A stretch of DNA of 64,000 nt from Microbacterium halimionae (GTDB taxonomy: Bacteria > Actinomycetota > Actinomycetes > Actinomycetales > Microbacteriaceae): contig NZ_JAAOZB010000001.1 in assembly GCF_011761265.1 (NCBI RefSeq), positions 868,001 to 932,000 on the forward strand. The letters are read 5' to 3'. This document shows positions 17,895-26,128 of this stretch, piece by piece (within the stretch, counting starts at the first letter, position 1; every line of letters begins with the position of its first letter). The notes beneath the pieces were generated by a model. The model was not told the DNA's origin and ran no database searches. It saw nothing but the letters and a program-made list of their open reading frames with translations. Made by a program: the position numbers and the translations under genes.

Positions 17895-18805
17895 TGTGCT
17901 GCGTCCGTTCGAGTCGAGAGTTCGCCGCGCCAGGAGTACTTTGGGCGCCAGCCCAGCAGGCTCCGGGCTTTAGCGTTCGAGAATGCGGGAGAAGTTCCCG
18001 TGAGCTCGCGGGCGAGGGCTTCGGTTTCGGGAAAGAACCGCGGGATGAGCTCGGCGAGTGGTTCTCGGGCGAGAGCATCGTCGGCGGCGACGAAGAACAC
18101 TTCGCCGTTCGGAATGTCATCGAGACCTTGAAGCAGAGTGTCTGTGAAGCACGCGACATCTCGTGCGTCGACGTAGTTGAACAGCGCCGGTGCCGACAGT
18201 GCCGGATCGTCGAGCCGCTCGTGCACCGTGTGGCCCTGCTGGGTTACGGCACCCGCCCACTCCTCTGGAGCGATTACATAACAGGGACGGAATGCAGCGA
18301 ATCGCGTGGCATTGCCAGTCTGGCGAATAAGCATGTGAAGGGTCTGCTCAATCACAAGCTTCGAGAGCGCGTAAGCGTTCCAGGGGCGAGTGGGGCTCGA
18401 TTCGTCGAGCGGTAGACGCTCCGGAATCCAGCCCGCCGGGGCGCCGTAACCGAGCACTGTCGGACTCGACGCCGCAACGATCTTGGGAATGCCAGCGGCG
18501 ACCCCGCCGCCGAGTACCGATACGGCGAGCTGAGAATTGGTGCGCATGATGATGTCTTCTGGTGCGCTAAAGGGCACCGCGACGGCAGCCAAGTGAATGA
18601 GGGCATCTGCCTGTGCATTCGTCAGGGCGGTGGTGGTGGCATCCGCATCTGTCAGATCGAGCGCGAGCTGCTCAACGCCATCGAGCTCTGGGGCAGACGA
18701 AACCCCGCGGTCTAGCGAGATGAGGTCATGGCCGGCGTCCCGGAGTCCCGCAACGAGGCTTCGCCCGAGACGGCCGGCTCCGCCCGTGACGACGATTCGA
18801 CTCAC
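17891..18805 (-). CDS. udh: NAD-dependent epimerase/dehydratase family, probable uronate dehydrogenase
   Basis: A 304-residue short-chain extended-type protein. The Rossmann motif GGAGRLG is at residues 8-14 and the catalytic Tyr145-x-x-x-Lys149 lies in YALSK; Ser113/Ser114 (AASSP) is at the usual active-site Ser position. Uronate dehydrogenases of this fold oxidise galacturonate or glucuronate at C1 to the aldarolactone with NAD. Placement directly upstream of a KdgD-type dehydratase and an enolase-superfamily enzyme supports this over a nucleotide-sugar epimerase. GTG start, with GTGA overlaps at both ends of the gene. Confidence 0.8.
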   Translation of the reverse strand: MSRIVVTGGAGRLGRSLVAGLRDAGHDLISLDRGVSSAPELDGVEQLALDLTDADATTTALTNAQADALIHLAAVAVPFSAPEDIIMRTNSQLAVSVLGGGVAAGIPKIVAASSPTVLGYGAPAGWIPERLPLDESSPTRPWNAYALSKLVIEQTLHMLIRQTGNATRFAAFRPCYVIAPEEWAGAVTQQGHTVHERLDDPALSAPALFNYVDARDVACFTDTLLQGLDDIPNGEVFFVAADDALAREPLAELIPRFFPETEALARELTGTSPAFSNAKARSLLGWRPKYSWRGELSTRTDAAQ

Positions 18806-20139
18806 GGCTCATTCCCCGAAAGCAGCGGGATGCCGAGGTCTGAAATCAGCACCGGCATACCCGTTTCGAGCGACCTGTTTCCGGCGATTCCGACCGCAAT
18901 TGACCGCACACCGTCGCGCCAGTCAGCAGGGCGAGCGAGCGGGTCTTCTGAGGGACCCACGAAAACATCCGCCATCAGAAGTGCGTCACCGCCGCCGTGG
19001 CCTCCCGCGGCACCATGGATGGGAACCTCAACGGCGTCTTGCCAGTGCAGCTGCACGAGTAGGCGCTCACCCATCGGGCGAAGTGATGTCGAGTCGCCCG
19101 CGTCGACAGCGCTCGGATCGAGAACCGGGTGCAACCCCTCATCTTCGAACACGGCTCCGCGCTCAACGACTTCGAGTTCGACCCGGCCGAGCGTTCCGTT
19201 GACGGCAACGCGGTAGCCCTCCCACGGAGAGTGGGCGTTGAGGGAGTAACTCATCGTCGCCCCGCCGTCGTAGTCGACGACCAGGGCGAGGTTATCTTCG
19301 ATCGTGATTCCGGCACCGAAAACGTCGCGGTCCCGCACATAGCCGTCGTGCGATTCGGCCTCGAGGTAGAGCGAGCGCATGCGGTCGTCGTCGCGCAGGT
19401 CAAGTTCGAAGGCATCCCTCTCGCCGTCGTGCGTGCCGCGATCAGGCCGGATGCCGAGGCCCCGCGCCGCGGCATTGTCGGCGCCGTAGAACTTGAGCCC
19501 GCCGGATGCGTACACGCGCTGCGGAACCTGACGGATCCACCAATTGACGAGGTCGAAGTGGTGGCTTGCTTTGTGGACGAGCAGCCCGCCGGAGTGCTCT
19601 TTCTCGCGGTGCCACCGGCGGAAGTAGTCAGCGCCGTGCTTGGTGTCGAGCATCCACGAGAAGTCAACCGAGGTGATCTCGCCGATCGCGCCGTCTTGCA
19701 GCACTTGGCGCATCGCGCTGTTGCGTGGCGAATAGCGGTAGTTGAACGTGAGCACGACTTCGCGGCCTGTTCGCGCTACCGCTTCTTCGATCTGAGCCGC
19801 GCTCTCGGCATTGATCGTTAGGGGCTTTTCGACGACGACGTCGGCGCCAGCGTTGAGGCTTCGCACAATGATTTCGGCGTGCATGTCGTCGCGCGCGCAC
19901 ACAATGACGCGATCAACGTTCTCGTCGCGGATCATCTTCTCGAGGGCTTCCGGCTGCCATAGCGATGGTGCTTTGAGACCGAGCTCCCGAAGTTGGTCCG
20001 CGTAATACGCGGCGCGCACGGGGTTGGGTTCGCAGATCGCCGCGAGCGTGGCGCGGTCGGCGTAGGTGGTCGCGATGGCTTCGACGTACATCTGCGAACG
20101 GTGCCCCGCTCCGACGACGGCGTACCGACGGTGGCTCAT
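18802..20139 (-). CDS. Gfo/Idh/MocA-family oxidoreductase, first gene of the uronate operon
   Basis: A 445-residue NAD(P)-dependent sugar oxidoreductase. The N-terminal nucleotide-binding region has VVGAGHRSQMYVEA, the family EKP motif lies in VVVEKPLTI, and the second domain has HKASHHFDLVNWW, the His-containing active-site segment. Longer than the typical 340-390 residues, with an insert rich in Asp and Arg around residues 225-260. The ATG has GAGGAG seven bases upstream. It heads a five-gene operon in which each gene overlaps the next by four bases. Its substrate is not predictable; it may oxidise or epimerise a galacturonate-containing glycoside or a lactone. A double LacI operator precedes it. 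Confidence 0.85.
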   Translation of the reverse strand: MSHRRYAVVGAGHRSQMYVEAIATTYADRATLAAICEPNPVRAAYYADQLRELGLKAPSLWQPEALEKMIRDENVDRVIVCARDDMHAEIIVRSLNAGADVVVEKPLTINAESAAQIEEAVARTGREVVLTFNYRYSPRNSAMRQVLQDGAIGEITSVDFSWMLDTKHGADYFRRWHREKEHSGGLLVHKASHHFDLVNWWIRQVPQRVYASGGLKFYGADNAAARGLGIRPDRGTHDGERDAFELDLRDDDRMRSLYLEAESHDGYVRDRDVFGAGITIEDNLALVVDYDGGATMSYSLNAHSPWEGYRVAVNGTLGRVELEVVERGAVFEDEGLHPVLDPSAVDAGDSTSLRPMGERLLVQLHWQDAVEVPIHGAAGGHGGGDALLMADVFVGPSEDPLARPADWRDGVRSIAVGIAGNRSLETGMPVLISDLGIPLLSGNEP

Positions 20140-20150
20140 GTCTACTCCTC

Positions 20151-20204
20151 AGGAAACGTTTTCTCAGCGTAGCCCGCTCTCACCCAACCGGCAAGCGTTT
20201 TCCC
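20151..20204 (-). promoter_or_regulatory. Promoter of the uronate operon with two LacI-type operators
   Basis: Read on the minus strand: TTGCCG (20189-20194), 17 bases, TACGCT (20166-20171), a good sigma-70-like promoter. One palindrome, GGCAAGCGTTTTCCC (20190-20204), covers the -35 box. A second, AGGAAACGTTTTCT (20151-20164), covers the predicted start site and lies next to the ribosome site. The centres are about 40 bp apart. Repression by one of the LacI proteins encoded nearby is the expected control. Confidence 0.7.
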
Positions 20205-20249
20205 AAGCACTCGTTACCTCGGATTTTCGCCGCCTCATCCCCCCGTGAG

Positions 20250-20309
20250 GGGTCGCAACACGCCGTAGCCACCGCCGCATTCGCCGACCATTGCGGCGTG
20301 TTGCGACCC
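20250..20309. repeat. Long inverted repeat in the LacI-Gfo intergenic region
   Basis: Perfect 16-bp arms (GGGTCGCAACACGCCG with CGGCGTGTTGCGACCC) around a 28-base GC-rich loop that contains further CGCCG/CGGCG elements; imperfect complementary sequence continues to about 20380. It lies downstream of the LacI gene at 20364 and upstream of the uronate operon promoter. It may act as a terminator for the LacI gene or be a dispersed repeat; there is no T-run. Confidence 0.6.
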
Positions 20310-20363
20310 TTCGCGAGGAACGAAACGAGGGGCGGATGCTGCGGCGATGGGATGCTGCGGCGG

Positions 20364-21362
20364 CTACGGAGTGGCGGCGGTGCTGGCGCGGGGGACGATC
20401 TGGGGGTACAGCGTCTGGGCTCCGGGCACAGGTTGCGCGGTCAAGAGGGCGTGCAGCAGAGCCCAGGCTACAGCGCCGAGCTCGAACGCGGGGACAGACG
20501 CCGTGGTGAGAGGCGGGGAGAGGTACCGCGCAAATGGGATGTCGTCGAACCCCGTCACAGCGATGTCTTCTGGCACCCGCACGCCTTGGGCCGCGAGTGC
20601 GGTAACGAGCCCGGTCGCCACGAGGTCATTAAAGGCCAGCACAGCTGTCGCGCCTGAATCGCGCACGTCCGCGGCTGCTCGGGCGCCGGATTCCATGTCT
20701 ACGCCCGTGTCGCGAGTGGTCAGTTCGACGCTGGAGTGCGTTGCAACAAAGCGGGCTGCGGCATCCCGTCGTGCGCGCTCGGAGGCGCTCCGCGTGCCGC
20801 CCGCAAGAAACAGCAACCGGCGATGGCCACGCTCGTAAAGGTGGTCGAGCAGCAGGGTGAACGCCGATCCGTAGTCAGCTGAGACGCTCGGGATGCCGGC
20901 AGACTGCCGGTTGATCAGTACCACCGGGCCAAGCGACGGCAGGAGGGCATCGAGTTCGCTGTCTGGCAGGCGCGGCGCGCACAGAACGAGGCCATCGGTG
21001 CGGCGCCGAGTTGTCGTCGCGAGCGTCCGTTCGGTATCGATGTCTTCGGCCGAATCGGCGACGAGCACATGGTAGCCGTCGTCTGCGGCAGCCCGGCTGA
21101 GCCCGCGCAAAATCGCGTGGAACGTGGGGTTGGCAAGATCGGGAACGACAACCGCGACTGTCTGGGTCTTGCCGAGCACGAGACTCCGGGCGAGCGGGCT
21201 CGCCGTGTACTTGAGCTCGACCGCAGCGGCTCGTACCCGCGCGGTCATGGCGGGATCAACTTTGACGTTGCCGTTCATCACACGCGAGACAGTTGAGAGC
21301 GAAACTCCCGCGCGTTTTGCCACGTCAGCGATGGTCGAGCCGCTGTCAGAGTGCTTCGCCAT
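20364..21362 (-). CDS. LacI-family transcriptional regulator
   Basis: A 332-residue repressor. The helix-turn-helix with hinge is at residues about 10-60 (STIADVAKRAGVSLSTVSRVMNG) and is followed by a periplasmic-binding-protein-like effector domain ending in an IVPRAST-type strand. ATG 21362 (MAKHSDSG) has AAAGGG upstream; a longer frame to 21419 is possible but unlikely. The recognition helix carries Leu-Ser before TVSR. Being just upstream of the uronate operon on the same strand, it is the best candidate regulator of that operon, with a sugar acid or pectin oligosaccharide as inducer (inference). Confidence 0.9.
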   Translation of the reverse strand: MAKHSDSGSTIADVAKRAGVSLSTVSRVMNGNVKVDPAMTARVRAAAVELKYTASPLARSLVLGKTQTVAVVVPDLANPTFHAILRGLSRAAADDGYHVLVADSAEDIDTERTLATTTRRRTDGLVLCAPRLPDSELDALLPSLGPVVLINRQSAGIPSVSADYGSAFTLLLDHLYERGHRRLLFLAGGTRSASERARRDAAARFVATHSSVELTTRDTGVDMESGARAAADVRDSGATAVLAFNDLVATGLVTALAAQGVRVPEDIAVTGFDDIPFARYLSPPLTTASVPAFELGAVAWALLHALLTAQPVPGAQTLYPQIVPRASTAATP

Positions 21363-21430
21363 TACAGCCCTTTCCGTCGCGTCTCGCCCCTCATTATCAC
21401 CGGCACCAGCCCGGACCATGCCAGACTGTC

Positions 21431-21445
21431 GGCAAATCGCTTGCC
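21431..21445. promoter_or_regulatory. Possible operator between two divergent LacI genes
   Basis: GGCAAATCGCTTGCC has 5-bp inverted arms around five bases and lies in the 105-bp region from which both LacI genes diverge. The odd spacing makes it weaker than the other palindromes in the window. Confidence 0.3.
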
Positions 21446-21467
21446 CACAGGGCTGTGTGGAGACGAT

Positions 21468-22475
21468 ATGAACAGAGTTGGCATCAAAGACGTGGCGCAG
21501 CGCGCGGGCGTCTCTATCAGCACGGTTTCAAACGCGCTGAATAAACCCGGCACCGTTAGCGCGCCGCTCGTCGAGCGCGTGACTCAGGCTGCTACTGAAC
21601 TCGGCTACGTGCCGCTGCAGGCGGCGCAGCAACTGCGCGCACGGCGAAGCGGTCTGCTCGGGATGACGGTCATCAATATCGCCAACCCTTTCTTCGCCGA
21701 GCTGATGGCGGGAGCCGAAGAGGCTGCTGCGGCAGCTGGGAAGCGTGTTCTCGTTGGCAACAGTGACGATGACGCGCAAAAAGAACGAGACTACATCGAG
21801 CTCTTCGAGCGAGTGCATGTCGAAGGCGCGCTGATCGCACCGTTCGCCGACAACGCTGTGGCGATCGAGCGGCTGCGGGCACGCGGCATCCCTGTCGTTC
21901 TCGTTGACAGCGTCGATGAGGAAGGCGCGCTGTCTTCGGTCTCATTCGACGATGTGGCCGGTGGTCGCATGGCGGCGGAACATCTGATTTCGCTCGGACG
22001 CCGGCGGCTCGCGTTTTTGGGGGCACGCGAAGAAGTGCGCCAGGTGCGCGAGCGCCTCAGGGGAGTGCGCGAAGCTGTCGCTGCCCATTCCGGAGTTGAA
22101 CTCGACGTCATCTGGACAAAGCGCACAACCCCAGACCTTGGCGACAGCTGGGGCGCTCGGTATGCACACAGCCCGGCGCTAGATCGCCCCGACGGGGTTA
22201 TCGCGACCAATGACCTGCTCGCGTGCGGTGTCGTGAGTGCGCTTGTCTCGCGCGGCGTGCGAGTTCCAGAAGACCTCGCGGTCATCGGCTATGACGACAT
22301 CGAATTTGCCCGGGTCGCGGCGGTGCCTCTCACCTCGATTCGGCAGCCGGCGCGTGACATGGGACGCCGCGCCGGAGAAATACTGCTCGCCCACGCGGCG
22401 GGTAGCCAAGAACGTGTGGCGGTGTCGTTCAGTCCGACGATCATCGTCCGCGCCTCAACTGTGGGAGTGCAGTGA
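21468..22475 (+). CDS. LacI-family transcriptional regulator
   Basis: A 335-residue repressor beginning MNRVGIKDVAQRAGVSISTVSNALNKPGTV, the classic LacI helix-turn-helix, with Asn where most members have Arg or His in the recognition helix (TVSNA). The effector-binding domain is complete and ends in SFSPTIIVRAST. ATG 21468 has GGAG five bases upstream. It is co-transcribed with the M24-fold gene, which begins at a GTG/ATG pair overlapping this stop codon. It is divergent from the LacI gene at 20364. The target is unknown; self-control is likely. Confidence 0.9.
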   Translation: MNRVGIKDVAQRAGVSISTVSNALNKPGTVSAPLVERVTQAATELGYVPLQAAQQLRARRSGLLGMTVINIANPFFAELMAGAEEAAAAAGKRVLVGNSDDDAQKERDYIELFERVHVEGALIAPFADNAVAIERLRARGIPVVLVDSVDEEGALSSVSFDDVAGGRMAAEHLISLGRRRLAFLGAREEVRQVRERLRGVREAVAAHSGVELDVIWTKRTTPDLGDSWGARYAHSPALDRPDGVIATNDLLACGVVSALVSRGVRVPEDLAVIGYDDIEFARVAAVPLTSIRQPARDMGRRAGEILLAHAAGSQERVAVSFSPTIIVRASTVGVQ

Positions 22476-23530
22476 TGAGCGGTTCTGCTGCAGACAGAGC
22501 AACAAAGCAGCAGCGGATGACGCAGCTGCTCATCAATGCAGATGCTGACGCAGTGCTGCTCACCTCCCACGAGGCGGTGTCGTGGTACCTCGAAGGCGCG
22601 CGCACTCACGTGTCGTTGGCAGGCCCGCCCGTGATCGCGGTGCGTGCAGCGCGCGATGGTGATGAGATCTTTGTGGCGGCAAACGAGGCGGAACGGCTCG
22701 CGGAAGAAGAGCTACTTGCCCCCGACGCGGAGAGTCTCGTGCGCGTGTCTTGGGACCAAGCAGTGGCGCCGCCACTAGTCGGAGCGTTGCCCGAGAGCGC
22801 CGTTGCCGGCGAGCTTCGGAGGGCGAGGGCATCGCTCCTGACGGCAGAGCTTGCACGCTACCGCGCGCTCTGCGCTGAGACCGCCTGCGTCATGACTGAT
22901 GTACTTTCGGCTGCGTCACCTGGCGACCGCGAGAACGCGCTCGCCGCTGCCGCCAGCTCGGAGCTTCGGGCACGGGGAATCGACCCGCTCGTCGTACTTG
23001 TGGCGGGTGCTGCGCGGTTGGACTACCGGCATCCGCTTCCGACAGCTGCTCTGCTCGGCGACTGCGCCATGCTGGTCGTCTGCGGCAGACGGCACGGCAT
23101 GATTGCAAACGCGACCCGATGGGTGCAGGCGGGCGCGGCGGCTGGGGCGCTCGATGAAGCACGCTCACGAATTTTGGAAGTCGAAGCGACATTCTTCGCC
23201 GAGACGAGACCGGGAGTGCGCCTGAGCGATGCATTTCGGGCCGGGATCGCTGGGTACGGCGCGGCCGGGTTCGACGGCGAAGAGTGGCGACAGCATCACC
23301 AGGGCGGCCCCACGGGCTACGCCGGACGAGACCCGAGAGCGACTTTTGTGACGACTGACTCGGTGCAACAAAACCAAGCGTTCGCGTGGAATCCGAGTGC
23401 GCCCGGCGTCAAAGTCGAAGACACAGTGCTCGTCACGGCCGACGGCATCGAGCCGCTCACTGTCGACCCGCGGTGGCCAACGGTAGAAGTGCGCGGCATC
23501 CTTCGTCCGGTCGCACGTGATTTCAGTTGA
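22472..23530 (+). CDS. M24 (creatinase/aminopeptidase P fold) protein without the usual metal ligands
   Basis: A 352-residue two-domain protein resembling Xaa-Pro aminopeptidases and creatinase. The N-terminal domain runs to about residue 120 and the pita-bread domain follows. In the catalytic domain the expected Asp pair is replaced (VVCGRR at 202-207; Asn213 in IANATR) and the TxEPG Glu is Asn307 (AWNPSAPG). His275/His276 and Glu316 (KVEDTVLVTADG) remain. With three of the five dinuclear-metal ligands gone, it should not be a metallopeptidase; creatinase is a known non-metal hydrolase of this fold. The start overlaps the upstream LacI stop, so the two form an operon. Substrate unknown. Confidence 0.75.
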   Translation: MMSGSAADRATKQQRMTQLLINADADAVLLTSHEAVSWYLEGARTHVSLAGPPVIAVRAARDGDEIFVAANEAERLAEEELLAPDAESLVRVSWDQAVAPPLVGALPESAVAGELRRARASLLTAELARYRALCAETACVMTDVLSAASPGDRENALAAAASSELRARGIDPLVVLVAGAARLDYRHPLPTAALLGDCAMLVVCGRRHGMIANATRWVQAGAAAGALDEARSRILEVEATFFAETRPGVRLSDAFRAGIAGYGAAGFDGEEWRQHHQGGPTGYAGRDPRATFVTTDSVQQNQAFAWNPSAPGVKVEDTVLVTADGIEPLTVDPRWPTVEVRGILRPVARDFS

Positions 23531-23570
23531 ACCGCTTCGCCCGCTGACGCGCGCTGATTAGGCTGGCCGC

Positions 23571-23789
23571 ATGACGAGCTCGAACGAACCAGCAAACCCG
23601 TACCCGTTTCGCGGTTCGATAGAAGCGATCGACGCGGCCAACCCGCTGAAGTCGCCGTGGCACTACGACCAGAGCATCACGGCCCCGCGGCTCGACCGGC
23701 TCGACGCTAAAGCGACCTACTTTGTCGACTACATCGAGTATCTCGAGAGACGGATCGCCGCCCTCGAAGCACGTCTCGACAAAGAGTAG
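23571..23789 (+). CDS. Small protein of unknown function with C-terminal helix
   Basis: A 72-residue acidic protein (MTSSNEPANPYPFRG...) whose last 25 residues (YFVDYIEYLERRIAALEARL) form a heptad-like amphipathic helix that may be a coiled coil. Codon use looks genuine. It stands alone, 41 bases behind the M24-fold gene, and converges on arfB. No family recognised. Confidence 0.55.
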   Translation: MTSSNEPANPYPFRGSIEAIDAANPLKSPWHYDQSITAPRLDRLDAKATYFVDYIEYLERRIAALEARLDKE

Positions 23790-23801
23790 TTAGCCCGGTC
23801 T

Positions 23802-24239
23802 TCAGTCGGTGGGCGGTCGTCGCAAGCGCTTGATTTCGGTGTGACGCTGGTTCGCTTTGACGCGGCGCTGCTTCGCACCTCGACTCGGCGTCGTCGGGCG
23901 GCGCTTCGGCCCCGGCGGTTTCAGTGCGTCGGCTACGAGATCGACGAGACGGCCGCGAGCGGCTTCTCTGTTGCGCAACTGTGCGCGGTGCTCGGATGCC
24001 GTGACGCTCAGCACGCCGCCAACCAGGCGACCGCTCAGCCGGTCGAGTACTCGCTCGCGCTGGGCTGTTGAAAGCGCACCCGAGCTCGCAGCATCCCACA
24101 CGAGTTCTGCCCGAGAGTCCGTGGTGTTCACGCCCTGGCCTCCTGGGCCGGATGATCGTGAGAATCGCCATGACAGCTCAGCTTCGGGAATCGTCACCGC
24201 CGCAGTGATCCGTAAGCCGGGGCGGTGGGGAGCAGCCAT
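23802..24239 (-). CDS. arfB: Alternative ribosome-rescue factor ArfB (peptidyl-tRNA hydrolase)
   Basis: A 145-residue release-factor-like protein. The GGQ motif at residues 33-35 (SSGPGGQGVNTTDSR) hydrolyses peptidyl-tRNA, and the lysine/arginine-rich tail (GAKQRRVKANQRHTEIKRLR) is the part known to enter the empty mRNA channel of stalled ribosomes. There is no codon-recognition domain, which separates it from RF1/RF2. Single gene, divergent from the ABC exporter. Confidence 0.93.
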   Translation of the reverse strand: MAAPHRPGLRITAAVTIPEAELSWRFSRSSGPGGQGVNTTDSRAELVWDAASSGALSTAQRERVLDRLSGRLVGGVLSVTASEHRAQLRNREAARGRLVDLVADALKPPGPKRRPTTPSRGAKQRRVKANQRHTEIKRLRRPPTD

Positions 24240-24291
24240 TATGCCTCCATCATCCGCTACTGAGCGGCGCGGTGAAGCCGTAATTCAAAAG

Positions 24292-24348
24292 TTGAGCCAA
24301 GAACCGCTGTGCTGGGTAGCATTGTTGCGTGTCTCAGAAAGCGCTTTC
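24292..24348 (+). promoter_or_regulatory. Promoter and LacI-type operator overlapping the start of the ABC exporter gene
   Basis: TTGAGC (24292-24297), 19 bases, TAGCAT (24317-24322); the GTG start codon begins six bases after the -10 box and no ribosome site is visible, so the mRNA may be leaderless. The perfect 12-bp palindrome GAAAGCGCTTTC (24337-24348) lies inside codons 3-7, where a bound repressor would block transcription. Confidence 0.5.
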
Positions 24349-26104
24349 CAGTGCGACCGATCTGATCGACGGTACGCGTCCGAGTCGATCGGTCATCCGC
24401 CTACTTGCGCGTCGCCCGTGGCGAATGGCGATTGCGCTGGTCGCCTTCGCTTTCAAAGAGATCCCCATGTGGTTCCTGCCGGTCATCACCGCAGCGATCA
24501 TCGATATCGTCGCGGGAAGCGGCACCGTGACAGCCGTGCTCGGATGGTTCGCGGTCGCCGTCGTCCTGCTTCTGCAGAACTATCCAAACCACATCGTCTA
24601 CACCCGCAACTTCATGACTGTCGTGCGCGACACGGGGGCTGACCTCCGGAACGCCCTGGCTGAACGTCTGCAGTCGCTTTCGATCGGGTATCACACGCGT
24701 GTCAGCTCGTCGATCGTTCAGACCAAGGTGGTGCGCGACGTCGAAAATGTCGAACTCATGCTGCAGCAGGTCACGCATCCGCTCTTGTCGGCGCTCATGG
24801 TGCTGATTGGCGCCATCACGATGACAGCCATTGCAGTGCCGCAGTTTCTGCCGGTGTACGCGCTCGCTGTGCCGATTGCGATTGGGCTCCGCGCCGGCCT
24901 CCGACGCCGCTCACACGTTCGCAACGAGGTATTCCGTCGCGAGATGGAAGGGCTCGCTTCCCGCGTCGGTGAAATGGCATCGCTCATTCCTGTCACGCGT
25001 GCGCACGGGCTCGAGCGAACGGCTGTCACGCGGGTTGCGTCAGGCGCTGACGGTGTGCGGCGTGCGGGTCTTCACCTCGACATGCTGAACGGGCACGTCG
25101 CCTCGATTTCGTGGGTGACGATGCAACTGCTGGGAGTGGGATGCCTCGTGCTCGCTGCAGTGTTTTCGCTCACCGGCATCCTGCCCATTACTCCCGGCGA
25201 GGTCGTTCTGCTGTCGACGTACTTTGCTCTGCTGACACAGGGACTAACGCAGTTGCTCATGCTGATTCCGGTGGGCGCGCGCGGACTCGAATCGGTGCGC
25301 TCGATGGCGGAAGTGCTGCAAGAGCCTGACCTCGAACTCAACGAGGGAAAACGCCAGGTCGATGAAGTCATTGGCGCGATCACGCTTGCCTCAGCAAGTC
25401 ACCGATATCCAGAGGCCGACGAAGACGCCCTGCATGCGATCGAGCTCGAAATTCCGGTGGGTAAGACGATTGCGCTCGTGGGGTCGTCCGGCTCGGGCAA
25501 GTCGACTCTCCTCAACCTTGTGCTGGGGTTTGTGCGGCCGACCGCGGGCCGGCTCCTGCTCGACGGTGCTGACATGCAAACCCTCGACATGCGCACAGTG
25601 CGGCGCTTCGTCTCGGTCGTGCCACAAGAGTCAGTGCTCTTCGAAGGCACGATTCGCGACAACGTGGCGTACGGCATGCCGGAGGCGAGTGACGAGCAAA
25701 TCGAGCAGGCGCTCCGCGACGCGAACGCGTGGGAATTCGTCACCGAGCAGACGCTCGGCTGGCACACCGTGGTTGGCGAGCGGGGTGCTCGGCTGTCGGG
25801 CGGTCAGCGTCAGCGCTTGGCGATTGCGCGAGCCCTGGTGCGCGACCCGCGTATCCTTTTGCTCGACGAGGCGACGAGCGCTCTCGATCCGGAGTCGGAG
25901 GGACTCGTCAAGGACGCTCTCAACCGACTTATGGCCGGGCGAACGACTCTTGTCGTCGCGCACCGACTGTCAACCGTGCGTCGAGCCGACGTCATCGTCG
26001 TGCTGGAGCGTGGCCGAATCGTCGAGCGCGGCTCGCATGACGAACTGCTCGCGGCCCAGGGCCGCTACGCTCACCTTCACTTCACACAGTCGAGTGCGCG
26101 ATGA
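24329..26104 (+). CDS. ABC exporter (fused membrane and ATPase domains)
   Basis: A 591-residue half-transporter of the multidrug/lipid exporter type. Six transmembrane segments occupy residues about 30-320; the ATPase domain follows, with Walker A GSSGSGKST at 385-393, signature LSGGQ at 489-493, Walker B ILLLDEA at 509-515 and the H-loop in VVAHRLS. It works as a homodimer or with a partner elsewhere. GTG start, apparently leaderless. The operator within its first codons ties it to the surrounding sugar regulon, which is unusual for a drug exporter and suggests export of a sugar derivative, a lipid or an inhibitor. It converges on the LacI gene at 26129. Confidence 0.9.
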   Translation: MSQKALSSATDLIDGTRPSRSVIRLLARRPWRMAIALVAFAFKEIPMWFLPVITAAIIDIVAGSGTVTAVLGWFAVAVVLLLQNYPNHIVYTRNFMTVVRDTGADLRNALAERLQSLSIGYHTRVSSSIVQTKVVRDVENVELMLQQVTHPLLSALMVLIGAITMTAIAVPQFLPVYALAVPIAIGLRAGLRRRSHVRNEVFRREMEGLASRVGEMASLIPVTRAHGLERTAVTRVASGADGVRRAGLHLDMLNGHVASISWVTMQLLGVGCLVLAAVFSLTGILPITPGEVVLLSTYFALLTQGLTQLLMLIPVGARGLESVRSMAEVLQEPDLELNEGKRQVDEVIGAITLASASHRYPEADEDALHAIELEIPVGKTIALVGSSGSGKSTLLNLVLGFVRPTAGRLLLDGADMQTLDMRTVRRFVSVVPQESVLFEGTIRDNVAYGMPEASDEQIEQALRDANAWEFVTEQTLGWHTVVGERGARLSGGQRQRLAIARALVRDPRILLLDEATSALDPESEGLVKDALNRLMAGRTTLVVAHRLSTVRRADVIVVLERGRIVERGSHDELLAAQGRYAHLHFTQSSAR

Positions 26105-26128
26105 GTGCCGTCACCGGCGAGCCTTCGA

